Positions 1 to 8,121 of a DNA stretch of 64,000 bases are shown one piece after another. Origin of the DNA: Micavibrio sp. UBA7689 (GTDB lineage: Bacteria > Pseudomonadota > Alphaproteobacteria > Micavibrionales > Micavibrionaceae). The position numbers and the translations under genes were made by a program. The notes below the pieces were generated by a model that did not search any database, was not told where the DNA came from, and saw only the letters and a program-made list of their open reading frames with translations. Within the stretch, counting starts at the first letter, position 1; every line of letters begins with the position of its first letter. Location of the stretch: NCBI GenBank assembly GCA_002482805.1, contig DLGR01000034.1, positions 107,312 to 171,311 of the forward strand, written 5' to 3'.

Positions 1-265
1 TCGCGGCTTCACCGTGCTCGCCAGCTGCGGCATGCTCCGCGCCTTCGGTCGCGGCCGGTGTCTTGCCGATAAATTTATCGAGCATACCGGTGAAATATGC
101 AGCCGCACCGCCACCGCCGATCAGCAGAACGGCAATCAAGGCAACGATGATAAGCATCTTCTTGCTTTTGCCGCCGCTTTCGCCCTCGCCGTCACCGGCC
201 GGAGCTTCATCATCCAGCGATGCGTTTACCGGTTCTTTGTCGTCTTTTTTCGGTGGCTGGGCCAT
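1..265 (-). CDS. fliL: FliL, flagellar basal-body-associated protein (N-terminal part, cut by the window edge)
   Basis: Reading leftward from the ATG at 265, about 88 codons are present before the window ends. The product begins with an acidic, proline-rich cytoplasmic tail. One strong membrane helix follows at about residues 39-57 (MLIIVALIAVLLIGGGG region), and then an Ala/Glu-rich linker. That is the layout of FliL, a single-pass inner-membrane protein that sits around the stator at the flagellar motor; its conserved periplasmic domain is outside the window. The AAAGGCGA stretch upstream of the ATG serves as ribosome site. It is divergent from flgF, as in other alphaproteobacterial flagellar loci. 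Identity rests on topology and context, so it is less certain than for the complete genes. Confidence 0.72.
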   Translation of the reverse strand, partial: MAQPPKKDDKEPVNASLDDEAPAGDGEGESGGKSKKMLIIVALIAVLLIGGGGAAAYFTGMLDKFIGKTPAATEGAEHAAAGEHGEAA

Positions 266-495
266 GGGGTCGCCTTTGGTGAATTTGGAACAGTCGGAAG
301 ATTATAAATCAGATTAACACATTTCCAACAGGCCGTTTGTGTTTTTCGCCCACAACCCTCTGCCCCGCAAGGCAAAAACGGCAGGCAAAAATTTCCCCCC
401 GACTCGGATCCGCACTATCGAAATTACCTGAAGGAATGGCGCTATCGTGCTGTGGATAAATCCATAACGTCTTTTATTCCCTCGGTTTTCCGCTC

Positions 496-511
496 TGGCA
501 CAACATTCGCA
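496..511 (+). promoter_or_regulatory. sigma54 (-24/-12) promoter of the flgF operon
   Basis: TGGCACAACATTCGCA matches the RpoN consensus TGGCAC-N5-TTGCA, with one change in the -12 block. The invariant GG (497-498) and GC (509-510) are exactly 12 bases apart, as required. It lies 32 bases before the flgF ATG in the fliL/flgF divergent region. The same element occurs before flgI. A FlbD-type sigma54 activator is encoded at 21663. Confidence 0.78.
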
Positions 512-543
512 ACGGTTTACGGGAATGAGGATGTGAAGAAACC

Positions 544-1266
544 ATGGAAAATTCACTCTACGTAGGTTTATCGGGCCAAGTGGCTCTCGAAGAAAAAATG
601 GCCCTGATCGCCAATAACGTGGCGAATCTGAACACGCCCGGCTATCGCGGGCAGAACGCCGTTTTCAAGGAATTTATCTCCGATCAGCGCCGTATGAAAG
701 AAGACGTGTCGCTGACTTACAGCTATGGACAATACCAGATCACCGACCCCGGCCCCATCAAATTGACGGGCAACCCGCTGGACGTCGCGCTGGTCGGACC
801 CGGTTTTATGGGCGTGCAGACACCCGATGGTGTTCAATATACCCGCGCCGGAAACTTCTCTCTTTCCTCCAAGGGAGAATTGATTACCTCGACGGGCATG
901 CTGGTCGCGGATCAGGGCGGCGGAACCATAGCCATTCCTTCCGAAGCCAAATACGTCACGATCGATGAAAAAGGCGTGATTTCCACGGATCAAGGGGCGG
1001 TTTCGAATCTGATGATTGCGGAATTCGACGACTATCAAAAACTCGAACCCACGGGCAACGGCAACTACAAAACCGATCAAGCCGCGAAACCCGCAACCGA
1101 AACGCGCGCCCTACAAGGCAAGATCGAAGGCGCGAACGTTCAACCCGTTGTCGAAATGACACGCATGGTGGACGTATTGCGCGAATACCAAGCCGTACAA
1201 CGCATGATGCAATCCGAACATGAACGCCAGCGCACCGTTATCCAGCGGCTCACGGGCAGAAGCTAA
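544..1266 (+). CDS. flgF: FlgF, proximal rod protein of the flagellar basal body
   Basis: This 240-residue protein has the two signatures of the rod/hook family. Near the N-terminus is the rod motif ANNVANLNTPGYRG (residues 22-35). At the C-terminus is the helix that ends the family, with the GANVQPVVEMTRMVDVLREYQ region. Its length and its place directly before flgG identify it as FlgF, which forms the rod between the MS ring and the hook after export by the type III apparatus. It is the first gene of flgF-flgG-flgA-flgH and lies directly behind a sigma54 element. FlgF and FlgG are paralogues; the order and the less canonical N-terminal motif support this assignment. Confidence 0.95.
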   Translation: MENSLYVGLSGQVALEEKMALIANNVANLNTPGYRGQNAVFKEFISDQRRMKEDVSLTYSYGQYQITDPGPIKLTGNPLDVALVGPGFMGVQTPDGVQYTRAGNFSLSSKGELITSTGMLVADQGGGTIAIPSEAKYVTIDEKGVISTDQGAVSNLMIAEFDDYQKLEPTGNGNYKTDQAAKPATETRALQGKIEGANVQPVVEMTRMVDVLREYQAVQRMMQSEHERQRTVIQRLTGRS

Positions 1267-1293
1267 TTTTAGGTAAGAAGGAAGACTAAAACC

Positions 1294-2082
1294 ATGATGA
1301 GATCACTTGATATCGGCGCGACAGGAATGCTGGCACAGCAGCTGAATGTGGATGTTATATCGAACAACATCGCCAACTCGACGACAAGCGGCTTTAAACG
1401 CCAGCGCGCAGAGTTCCATGATTTGATCTATCAAAACAAGCAACGCCCCGGCGCCACCTCTTCCGATGCAGGCACGACCGTGCCGACCGGTATGCAATTC
1501 GGTCTTGGCGTTTCCATTGGCTCCGTCTACCGCCTGCATGAACAAGGCACGATCAAAATGACGGAAAACCCACTCGATCTCGCCATCACGGGTGAAGGTT
1601 ATTTCCAAATCGATTTGCCTTCGGGCGATACCGCCTATACGCGTTCGGGCGTGTTCCAGTTGAACGAAGACGGTGAAATAGTTACGGCGCAAGGTTACAC
1701 GGTGCAGCCCGGCATCACCGTTCCCGACGATGCTATCGATGTCGTTGTCAACGGCAGCGGTGAGGTGCTGGTAAAACTGCCCAACACGGTTGCGATGCAA
1801 AACGTGGGTCAGCTTGAAATTTCCACTTTCGTGAACCCAGCCGGCCTCGAAGGTATCGGCGACACCCTCTTCTTGGAAACCGAAGCTTCGGGCGCCGCGA
1901 CTGCAGGCGTACCGGACACGGAAAATTTCGGTGAAATCCGCCAAGGCGCATTGGAAAACTCCAACGTCAACATCGTGGAAGAAATCACCAACCTGATTTC
2001 CGCGCAGCGCGCCTATGAAATGAACTCGAACGTCATAACGACGTCCGATGAAATGCTTCAGACGGTTACACAGCTTAGGTAA
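1294..2082 (+). CDS. flgG: FlgG, distal rod protein
   Basis: 262 residues, close to the near-invariant 260-262 of FlgG. The N-terminal rod motif contains SNNIANSTTSGFKRQRAEF, and the C-terminal coiled helix contains ENSNVNIVEEITNLISAQRAYE, the most conserved block of rod and hook proteins. FlgG builds the distal rod that passes through the P and L rings made by FlgI and FlgH, both encoded in this window. Two adjacent ATGs (1294 and 1297) are possible starts behind an AAGGAAG site. It follows flgF by 27 bases in the same operon. Confidence 0.97.
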   Translation: MMRSLDIGATGMLAQQLNVDVISNNIANSTTSGFKRQRAEFHDLIYQNKQRPGATSSDAGTTVPTGMQFGLGVSIGSVYRLHEQGTIKMTENPLDLAITGEGYFQIDLPSGDTAYTRSGVFQLNEDGEIVTAQGYTVQPGITVPDDAIDVVVNGSGEVLVKLPNTVAMQNVGQLEISTFVNPAGLEGIGDTLFLETEASGAATAGVPDTENFGEIRQGALENSNVNIVEEITNLISAQRAYEMNSNVITTSDEMLQTVTQLR

Positions 2083-2107
2083 CCACTGAGATAAAAGGAG
2101 TACGATC

Positions 2108-3070
2108 ATGAGCAAACAAGTATTGATAGGATTGGATATCGCAGCGCGCATTATGCTGCTGATCTTTACTATCACGTTTGGCATGATCGTCATTCTGATC
2201 GGATCGAAGGAAGCGCTCGCCGCTTCCCTTCGCCCGGACGTTGTTATCACGGGTGATTATATCAAGCTCGGCGATATCTTCGATGGCACGGAAAACGCGG
2301 AATATGTTCTTGGCCCTGCGCCCGCGCCTGGCAAAGACATGGTTTTGAACGCACGCACGCTTTACAAAATCGCCAGCGCGCTCGATGTTGAATGGAAACC
2401 CGCCACCTCCGCAGAGCAAATCATTCTGCGCCGTGAAGCCGTTGTCATTCCGCAAGACGATATCACTTCCGCTTTGGAAGAAAAAATCCGCGATGATGTG
2501 AAGGAAAGCTTTTCTATTTCCTACATGACGAAACCTTCGGAAATGGTTATGCCTGCCGGCACGGATGAAGGCTTTGAAATCACGGCCTTCCATTATGATG
2601 TGCAAAAAGACACGTTTAATGCCTCAATCGTCGCCCCTTCCGCTGAAAACCCGATTAAACGCACCAATGTTTCGGGACGCGTCGAGCGTCTTGTTTCTGT
2701 TCCGGTTTTGAAGAATTCTTTGAAAAATGGCGATATCATCGGCGCTCTGGACATCGACTATATTGAACTGCCGAAAAACAAAATCGCTTCGGGAGTGGTG
2801 ATGGAGGAATCAGATCTCGTCAATATGACACCGCGCCGCACGATGGCTTCGGGCAAACCCATTTCCTTAAATGATCTGGAATCCCCAAAAATGGTCGATC
2901 GCGGCGACCTCATCACGCTCGTGTTCGATGATGGAGTCATGTACCTGACGACCAAAGGCAAAGCCTTGCAGGCAGGCGCCATGGGCGACACCGTGCGCGT
3001 ATCCAATTCGGACAGCAATAAGAATTTACAAGGCGTCATCACGGGCCACCGTGAAGTGACGATCCGCTAA
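2108..3070 (+). CDS. flgA: FlgA, P-ring assembly chaperone
   Basis: 320-residue exported protein. A hydrophobic N-terminal segment at about residues 14-38 ends in alanine-rich sequence and should act as signal or anchor. The C-terminal third has the SAF-like fold of FlgA, with the family ending GDLITLVFDDGVMYLTTKGK followed by a VRVSNSDSNK stretch. FlgA is the periplasmic chaperone that lets FlgI polymerise around the rod. AAAGGAG stands before the ATG. The protein is longer than the enterobacterial form (about 220 residues), as is common in alphaproteobacteria. Confidence 0.93.
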   Translation: MSKQVLIGLDIAARIMLLIFTITFGMIVILIGSKEALAASLRPDVVITGDYIKLGDIFDGTENAEYVLGPAPAPGKDMVLNARTLYKIASALDVEWKPATSAEQIILRREAVVIPQDDITSALEEKIRDDVKESFSISYMTKPSEMVMPAGTDEGFEITAFHYDVQKDTFNASIVAPSAENPIKRTNVSGRVERLVSVPVLKNSLKNGDIIGALDIDYIELPKNKIASGVVMEESDLVNMTPRRTMASGKPISLNDLESPKMVDRGDLITLVFDDGVMYLTTKGKALQAGAMGDTVRVSNSDSNKNLQGVITGHREVTIR

Positions 3071-3113
3071 ACCACTTTTTGGAAAGCTTTTGGAAAGTAA
3101 GAGTAAGGGAGTA

Positions 3114-3875
3114 ATGAAAATGATTAAATCGAAACGCACATGGATGGTTATCGGGCTTGCCCTAGCCTCCACCGCGCTGACGGCTTGTTCTGCGGGTGAA
3201 CGTCTGGCCGAAGTGGGCCGCGCGCCCGCCATGGCAGGAATCGAAAACCCCACAACGGACCCTAACTACCGCGCCGTGTCGATGCCGATGCCAGCACCTG
3301 AAATCGTCAGAAAAGAAAAGAACTCGCTCTGGGCATCCAACCGCCAGACCTTTTTCGAAGATCAGCGTGCGGACAATATCGGGGACATCCTGACCGTTAT
3401 GATCGACATCAAGGACAAAGCCGAACTGGACAATGAAACGGAACGCACACGCGAAGCAGACGAAGGTGCAGGGCTGAACGCCCTTCTCGGTTATGAAGCT
3501 TCACTCGCCGAAGTTTTGCCGGAAAACGTAAACAGCGGCGCACTCGTCGGCGCGACGTCTGAATCCGGTCATAAAGGTTCGGGCAAAATCGACCGCGAAG
3601 AAAAAATACAGATGAAACTTGCCGCCACGGTCACGCAGATATTGCCTAACGGCAATCTGGTTATCCAGGGCCGTCAGGAAGTGCGCGTCAATTTTGAAAA
3701 ACGCATTCTTGAATTGGCAGGTGTGATCCGCCCCGAAGATATCGGCATCGACAACGCTATCTCCTATGACAAGGTCGCCGAGGCCCGCGTCTCATACGGC
3801 GGCAAAGGCCAGATCACCGACGTGCAGCAGCCACGCTACGGTCAACAAGTTTACGACGTCCTCTTCCCGTTCTAG
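3114..3875 (+). CDS. flgH: FlgH, L-ring lipoprotein
   Basis: The start at 3114 is chosen over the in-frame upstream codon at 3090. It has a good AAGGGAG ribosome site, and it puts a normal lipoprotein signal at the N-terminus: basic residues, a hydrophobic core and lipobox LTAC with the lipidated Cys at residue 25. The mature protein has FlgH signatures such as ADNIGDILTVMIDIKDKAELDNET and the C-terminal ISYDKVAEARVSYGGKG. It forms the outer-membrane L ring around the rod. It is the last gene of the flgF operon; a terminator follows. Confidence 0.96.
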   Translation: MKMIKSKRTWMVIGLALASTALTACSAGERLAEVGRAPAMAGIENPTTDPNYRAVSMPMPAPEIVRKEKNSLWASNRQTFFEDQRADNIGDILTVMIDIKDKAELDNETERTREADEGAGLNALLGYEASLAEVLPENVNSGALVGATSESGHKGSGKIDREEKIQMKLAATVTQILPNGNLVIQGRQEVRVNFEKRILELAGVIRPEDIGIDNAISYDKVAEARVSYGGKGQITDVQQPRYGQQVYDVLFPF

Positions 3876-3940
3876 GGCTAGAAAGCTCTGCTTGAAAGGA
3901 CTGGGATTGGGGCGGCGTAAAACCACCCTTACTCCAAAAG

Positions 3941-3972
3941 AAAAGTCGGCACAGGATGTGCCGGCTTTTTCC
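3941..3972 (+). terminator. Intrinsic terminator after flgH
   Basis: A 13-base-pair stem (AAAAGTCGGCACA with TGTGCCGGCTTTT, one T-G wobble) closes a GGA loop, followed by pyrimidine-rich sequence. It sits between the convergent flgH and the small membrane gene at 3974. The AAAA/TTTT ends mean it can work in both directions. Confidence 0.85.
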
Positions 3973-3973
3973 T

Positions 3974-4282
3974 TTATTGTAATGTTGCAAGCGTGATGAC
4001 GGCGGAGATATAAATCCCCCCCATGATTAGCGGGCCGTAGATCAGTTTCTTTGCAGGTTTGCCGCGCCACAATCTCCACTGTCCGTTGATAAGCGCAATG
4101 AAAGCGATGAATACGAAGAAAGAGCTCAGATAAGCGAGCGTCATAGATTCCACATCGAACCCGAAAATCTTGTACGGCTTTTCATCGGACGGATAAGCAA
4201 AGAAAAAATAACCCGCCAGCACGACGACTAGGCCCAACAGCGAAGCCAGAAATCCCGCGATGGCAGTCAGTGCTTTCTTCAT
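3974..4282 (-). CDS. Small membrane protein of unknown function
   Basis: The start at 4282 (MKKALTAIAG) has an AAAGGA ribosome site and gives about 102 residues. Three hydrophobic segments are visible: residues 4-27, roughly 47-63, and about 82-100. No catalytic or binding motif is apparent and I do not recognise a family. It is the last gene of the leftward group that begins with fliX and dksA, but a terminator lies between it and the SRPBCC gene, so co-transcription is uncertain. A flagellar role cannot be inferred. Confidence 0.6.
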   Translation of the reverse strand: MKKALTAIAGFLASLLGLVVVLAGYFFFAYPSDEKPYKIFGFDVESMTLAYLSSFFVFIAFIALINGQWRLWRGKPAKKLIYGPLIMGGIYISAVITLATLQ

Positions 4283-4298
4283 GACACATCCTTTCAAC

Positions 4299-4333
4299 AA
4301 AAAAAGCCTTTCATAGTGGTGAAAGGCTTTTTA
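4299..4333 (-). terminator. Bidirectional intrinsic terminator
   Basis: AAAAAGCCTTTCA and its complement TGAAAGGCTTTTT flank a short TAGTGG loop. On the minus strand it follows the SRPBCC gene at 4356-4901 and is succeeded by a T-run. It overlaps the leader of the next leftward gene. Confidence 0.82.
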
Positions 4334-4355
4334 AACTTTATGCGTGAACCGCGTT

Positions 4356-4901
4356 TTAGCCTTCGAGCTCGGTCTTCAGGTCTTTCAAACCTTTATCGAA
4401 CACATGGTTCATGTAGGGCGTCATGAAAACGGTGAGCGCGCTGCAAGGCAATTGCTTCTCACCAGTAAAACCCCACGTCACTTTGGTTTTGTTTTTCTCG
4501 CCTTCAACGGGCTCGGTTACGAACCATGTTTGCGATGTGCCTTCCATCGGGCGGGAAAAGCGCAATTCTGAATCAATGCGCTCGTTCTTTTTGATGGCTT
4601 TGATTTCCTGTTCGCCGGCGCCGAGGTCATCGTTGCCGTCCCATGTGGAAACAGCGCCGACGCGGGCATCGCCTTTGTATTTTATTTTGGCTTCAGGATC
4701 CATTTTCAGCCATGGGCTCCATTTCTCCTGATTTCTCATGCTCAGAAGATAATTGAAAACCTGAGCTTCGGATTTATCGATGACGATCGAGCGTTCAACC
4801 TTCATCGGAGGGCCGAAAATGCCAATGGCAACCAGAAGCACGATCAATGCTACGAGGCCTAAGATTACTTTCTTGGGTGTGCTCAAATTTTTAAGGCTCA
4901 T
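4356..4901 (-). CDS. SRPBCC-family (START-like/polyketide cyclase fold) protein with N-terminal anchor
   Basis: 181 residues. A single membrane helix at about residues 11-31 (VILGLVALIVLLVAIGIFGP) precedes a soluble domain with SRPBCC-type features: a start VERSIVIDKSEAQVFNYLLS, a WSPWLKMDP segment, a long amphipathic strand region and a C-terminal helix (LTVFMTPYMNHVFDKGLKDL). Such helix-grip proteins bind hydrophobic ligands. No substrate can be named. It stands 20 bases downstream of dksA, so the two may share a transcript. This family is often encoded singly and has no established flagellar role. Confidence 0.78.
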   Translation of the reverse strand: MSLKNLSTPKKVILGLVALIVLLVAIGIFGPPMKVERSIVIDKSEAQVFNYLLSMRNQEKWSPWLKMDPEAKIKYKGDARVGAVSTWDGNDDLGAGEQEIKAIKKNERIDSELRFSRPMEGTSQTWFVTEPVEGEKNKTKVTWGFTGEKQLPCSALTVFMTPYMNHVFDKGLKDLKTELEG

Positions 4902-4921
4902 ATCTCTCTCCTTTGCCGCGA

Positions 4922-5356
4922 TTAATCGTCGCGATGGGTTTTTTCCATTTTCTCGTGACGCTCCTGCGCCTCGAGGGAAAGCGTTGCAACGGGGCGCGCT
5001 TCCAGACGTGCAACGCCGATCGGCTCGCCCGTTTCTTCACAAAAACCATATTCGTTCTGGTCGATGCGGATAAGCGCTTCGTTGATCTTGGAAATCAGTT
5101 TGCGTTCGCGGTCACGGGTGCGTAGTTCGAGCGCGTGATCGGTTTCAGCCGATGCGCGATCTGCGAGGTCAGGTTGCTGGAGTTCAGTTTCCTGCAACGT
5201 GTGATGGATAGTATCCGTCGATTCACGGATCAGCTCGGAACGCCACATGATCAACTTCAGCCGGAAATATTCCAGCATGATCGGATTCATGTACCCTTTT
5301 TTGTCTTTTTCCGGCTTGTAATCAGGGGGAACTATAACGCTTTTTTCTGTAGGCAT
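4922..5356 (-). CDS. dksA: DksA-type RNA polymerase-binding transcription factor
   Basis: 144 residues with the DksA layout: a long coiled coil with a DRASAETDHALELRTRDRER tip region and a C-terminal globular domain containing YGFCEETGEPIGVARLEARPVATLSLEAQERHE. DksA enters the secondary channel of RNA polymerase and, with ppGpp, adjusts initiation. Of the four zinc-finger cysteines of the E. coli protein only the first is kept; the others are Thr, Ser and Ala, so it should fold without zinc. This low-cysteine form is usual in alphaproteobacteria. It lies between fliX and the SRPBCC gene. Confidence 0.94.
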   Translation of the reverse strand: MPTEKSVIVPPDYKPEKDKKGYMNPIMLEYFRLKLIMWRSELIRESTDTIHHTLQETELQQPDLADRASAETDHALELRTRDRERKLISKINEALIRIDQNEYGFCEETGEPIGVARLEARPVATLSLEAQERHEKMEKTHRDD

Positions 5357-5442
5357 AATTGGTCCTTGTAAAACTACACAATGCTGAAAAGCGAGGAGAA
5401 TATAGGGACTTAGCCCTTCTCTGGCAAGGGGCTAGGGTGTGA

Positions 5443-5877
5443 TTAGTGGGTGGTTTCCATGGCTTTTCTGACCTTGGCGATTTCAATCTGCGCGCGCAGG
5501 TCGATTTCGTCGAGGATAGCGGTCAGGCGCGGATCGGCCACTTTTTCACGGTGAGAGGCCACTACGTCCGCAATATCAATGACTTGACCCAGCGTCATGG
5601 TGCCGGTCAGAAGGCTTATTTTGAGCCGGTCGAGTTCTTGGAGAATATCCTCGCCGCGGGCATGCATACGCTTGCGGGCGGCGCGTTCAGTCGGGCTTTC
5701 AGCCCCCTGTACGCTCAAAAGAGCATCAACGCGGGCGATGGAATTTGTGGGCGCGGCGCCCGTAGCACCCTTGGGCGCATACGAGATGAAATCCTCAAAA
5801 CTGCCGTCAGAATCCACCTTGCCGGATTTTTTGGTTCCGCCTGCGCCTTGTGTCTTGGATGGGCCTTCGATCTTCAT
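5443..5877 (-). CDS. fliX: FliX, flagellar assembly regulator
   Basis: The start at 5877 (MKIEGPSKTQ) is preferred; the upstream in-frame codon adds a ten-residue tail unlike the family. The 144-residue product has a disordered Gly/Ser/Lys N-terminus and a helical C-terminal half ending LTAILDEIDLRAQIEIAKVRKA, typical of FliX. In Caulobacter FliX couples early basal-body assembly to the activity of the sigma54 activator FlbD. Here fliX is divergent from flgI, the same arrangement as in Caulobacter. A TATAAT-like block lies just before the start. Confidence 0.92.
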   Translation of the reverse strand: MKIEGPSKTQGAGGTKKSGKVDSDGSFEDFISYAPKGATGAAPTNSIARVDALLSVQGAESPTERAARKRMHARGEDILQELDRLKISLLTGTMTLGQVIDIADVVASHREKVADPRLTAILDEIDLRAQIEIAKVRKAMETTH

Positions 5878-6041
5878 AGGTTCATTATACCCCTTCTCAC
5901 CCCACATATATAAGAGGCAAATTTTGCCGAGTTGGTTAAGGCAAAGATAAAGCAGGATATTTTTTCCGGGCGGTTTTGTGTGCGCAAGGCGATTTTCAAA
6001 CTAAGCGACTGATTTACTTCTCAAAATATATCCACACGCTC

Positions 6042-6057
6042 TGGCACGGTCTTCGCA
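6042..6057 (+). promoter_or_regulatory. sigma54 (-24/-12) promoter of the flgI operon
   Basis: TGGCACGGTCTTCGCA agrees with TGGCACG-N4-TTGCA except for one base in the -12 box. The GG (6043-6044) to GC (6055-6056) distance is exactly 12. It lies 38 bases before the flgI start in the fliX/flgI divergent region and closely resembles the element before flgF. Confidence 0.82.
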
Positions 6058-6095
6058 AGGTTTCTTTCGAATTTATGCAGGGTGAAGACCGAATT

Positions 6096-7259
6096 ATGTT
6101 TAACAAAAAACAAAAACAGCGCGGATCGATGATCGAAATGGCCCTTCTCGCCACGTTTGTCATGGGCGTTCTGATTCTGACACTTGCCGGATTTGCAGGA
6201 ACCGCAGACGCAAAAACAACGCGCATCAAAGACATCGTCGCCTTCGAAGGCGTGCGTGAAAACCAGTTGGTCGGTTACGGTTTGGTTGTCGGCTTGAACG
6301 GCACGGGTGACTCGCTGAACAATTCTCCCTTCACCGAACAATCCTTGATCGCCATGTTGGAACGCCTTGGCGTCAACGTGCGCGATCAAAACCTCAACAC
6401 GGGCAACGTCGCCGCCGTGATGGTAACGGCAACCCTACCCCCCTTTACAAACCAGGGTACGACCATTGATGTAAACATTTCCTCGCTCGGTGATTCCGAA
6501 TCCCTGCAAGGCGGGACGCTTCTGGTCACGCCTTTGATGGCGGCTGATGGCGAAGTGTATGCAGTAGCCCAAGGCTCCGTGAACATCTCCGGCTTCTCCG
6601 CCGCAGGTGATGCAACCTCCGTCACACAAAACACACCGACCGCCGCGCGCATTCCCGGCGGTGCGATTGTGGAGCGCGAATTAAACTTCCGTCTCGAAGA
6701 TCTGGATACCGTAAAACTTTCCTTGCGTAACCCTGACTTCACCACCGCTCGCCGCATCGCGCAGGCCATCAATGGCTTCTCCGCTTCCAACATCGCCACG
6801 GCTGAAAACCCTGCGAGCGTGGTTTTGAAACGCCCCAGCATGTATGCAGGTACGATTGTCGATTTGATTACAGATGTCGAACAACTGCCCGTTGAACCCG
6901 ATCAAATCGCGCGCGTTGTAATCGATGAACGTTCTGGCGTTATAGTCATGGGTTCCGATGTGAAAATTAGCACTGTTGCGATTGCGCAAGCCAACCTGAC
7001 CATCAAGATCACCGAAACACCGCAAGTATCCCAGCCCAACCCCTTTGCCGAAGAAGGCGAAACGATTGTCGTTCCGCGCACAGATTTGGAAGTCAATAAC
7101 GGGCCCAATGCGAAACTCGCCGTCATGGAAACGGGCGTAACGCTGGAAGATCTCGTCACCGGTTTGAACCGCCTCGGCGTTCCCCCGCGTGATGTGATTA
7201 CGATTTTGCAAGCCATCAAAGCCGCAGGCGCACTGCAGGCAGAAATCACGACGATGTAG
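6096..7259 (+). CDS. flgI: FlgI, P-ring protein
   Basis: The ATG at 6096 is chosen because it lies downstream of the sigma54 element; the longer frame would start inside or before the promoter. The 387-residue precursor has a signal peptide cleaved after TADA at about residue 39. The mature start KTTRIKDIVAFEGVRENQLVGYGLVVGLNGTGD is a hallmark of FlgI. The C-terminal LEDLVTGLNRLGVPPRDVITILQAIKAAGALQAE is equally typical. FlgI polymerises in the peptidoglycan layer as the P ring, helped by FlgA. First gene of a six-gene operon ending with flgE. Confidence 0.97.
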   Translation: MFNKKQKQRGSMIEMALLATFVMGVLILTLAGFAGTADAKTTRIKDIVAFEGVRENQLVGYGLVVGLNGTGDSLNNSPFTEQSLIAMLERLGVNVRDQNLNTGNVAAVMVTATLPPFTNQGTTIDVNISSLGDSESLQGGTLLVTPLMAADGEVYAVAQGSVNISGFSAAGDATSVTQNTPTAARIPGGAIVERELNFRLEDLDTVKLSLRNPDFTTARRIAQAINGFSASNIATAENPASVVLKRPSMYAGTIVDLITDVEQLPVEPDQIARVVIDERSGVIVMGSDVKISTVAIAQANLTIKITETPQVSQPNPFAEEGETIVVPRTDLEVNNGPNAKLAVMETGVTLEDLVTGLNRLGVPPRDVITILQAIKAAGALQAEITTM

Positions 7260-7268
7260 GTGCATGAT

Positions 7269-7637
7269 ATGAAACTCGATACCGCACCTTTGATGAACCA
7301 ATTCGCGATGGACCAAGGTCTCAACGCCGCCAAAATGGCGCGCATCGACGAAACGGCGAAAGATTTCGAAGCGATGTTTGTTACCGAAATGATGCGCCCG
7401 ATGTTCGACACGATCGAAGTGAATGAAACTTTCGGCGGTGGCAAAGGCGAAGAAATCTTCCGCGGCTTCATGCTCGATGAATACGGGAAGAACATGGCGG
7501 CTTCGGGTGGTCTCGGCATCGCCGATCTCGTAAAAGCCCAGTTGATAGAAATGCAAAGCGCGGCCGATAAACCCGCGATGGCACAGAATATGCATAAAAA
7601 TCCCTTAGAAGATGGAGCGACAGACGATGCAAGCTAA
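7269..7637 (+). CDS. flgJ: Rod-binding (FlgJ N-terminal type) protein
   Basis: 122 residues from the ATG at 7269; a GTG at 7260 is a weaker alternative. The segment AKDFEAMFVTEMMRPMFDT, followed by GGGKGEEIFRGFMLDEYGKNMAASGGLGIADLV, is the rod-binding domain of FlgJ, which caps the growing rod. The muramidase domain of the enterobacterial protein is absent, as usual in alphaproteobacteria. Another enzyme must therefore open the peptidoglycan. It follows flgI by nine bases and overlaps the next gene by 11. Confidence 0.9.
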   Translation: MKLDTAPLMNQFAMDQGLNAAKMARIDETAKDFEAMFVTEMMRPMFDTIEVNETFGGGKGEEIFRGFMLDEYGKNMAASGGLGIADLVKAQLIEMQSAADKPAMAQNMHKNPLEDGATDDAS

Positions 7638-8106
7638 TCAGGACTTAGTCCTAGCCAAGAATTACCGCGTGCCGGGTGATATCAATGTCGCCCTGCTTCA
7701 CACTATCATTGCTGTGACCGCCCTGCGCGACGTCCTTTTGAAGGAAATCGACGCCCTTAAGCACAACAAGACCGGCATGTTTATGGATCTGCAGGAAGAA
7801 AAGGTCGAAGTCGCCCGCCGCTATGAACTGCTTATCGGTAATCTTATGGAGCGCGGCCCTGAAATCAAAAATGCCGACAAGAAATTGAAAGAACAGCTGC
7901 ACCGCCTGCAAAATGATTTCGGCACGGTGGCCGAAACCAACCGTACACAGATCGAACGCATGAGTAACGCCACCAAGAAACTGGGCGAACTTATTATGCG
8001 TTCCGCCCGCAAATCCGCGGAAAACGCAACGCAATTCGCCTACGGCTCCTCGGGCAAAATGGCCCGCGGCAATAAAGCCACCATCGGCGTCAACGAACGG
8101 GCATAA
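7627..8106 (+). CDS. FlgN-like flagellar export chaperone
   Basis: About 159 residues from the ATG at 7627, chosen because GGAG stands ten bases upstream; an ATG at 7612 is possible. The protein is almost wholly helical with heptad-like spacing (EIDALKHNKTGMFMDLQEEK, LKEQLHRLQNDFGTVAETNR). This fits FlgN, the chaperone of the hook-filament junction proteins. It sits between the rod cap and hook-length genes. FlgN sequences are weakly conserved, so the assignment rests on size, helicity and position. Confidence 0.66.
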   Translation: MQANQDLVLAKNYRVPGDINVALLHTIIAVTALRDVLLKEIDALKHNKTGMFMDLQEEKVEVARRYELLIGNLMERGPEIKNADKKLKEQLHRLQNDFGTVAETNRTQIERMSNATKKLGELIMRSARKSAENATQFAYGSSGKMARGNKATIGVNERA

Positions 8107-8121
8107 GGACACATATATATA

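Noticed and set aside
1303..2250. A 315-codon minus-strand frame over flgG and the start of flgA
   Set aside because: It crosses two well-supported genes and the operon gap; the translation is rich in His, Arg and Cys without domains, typical of an antisense shadow.
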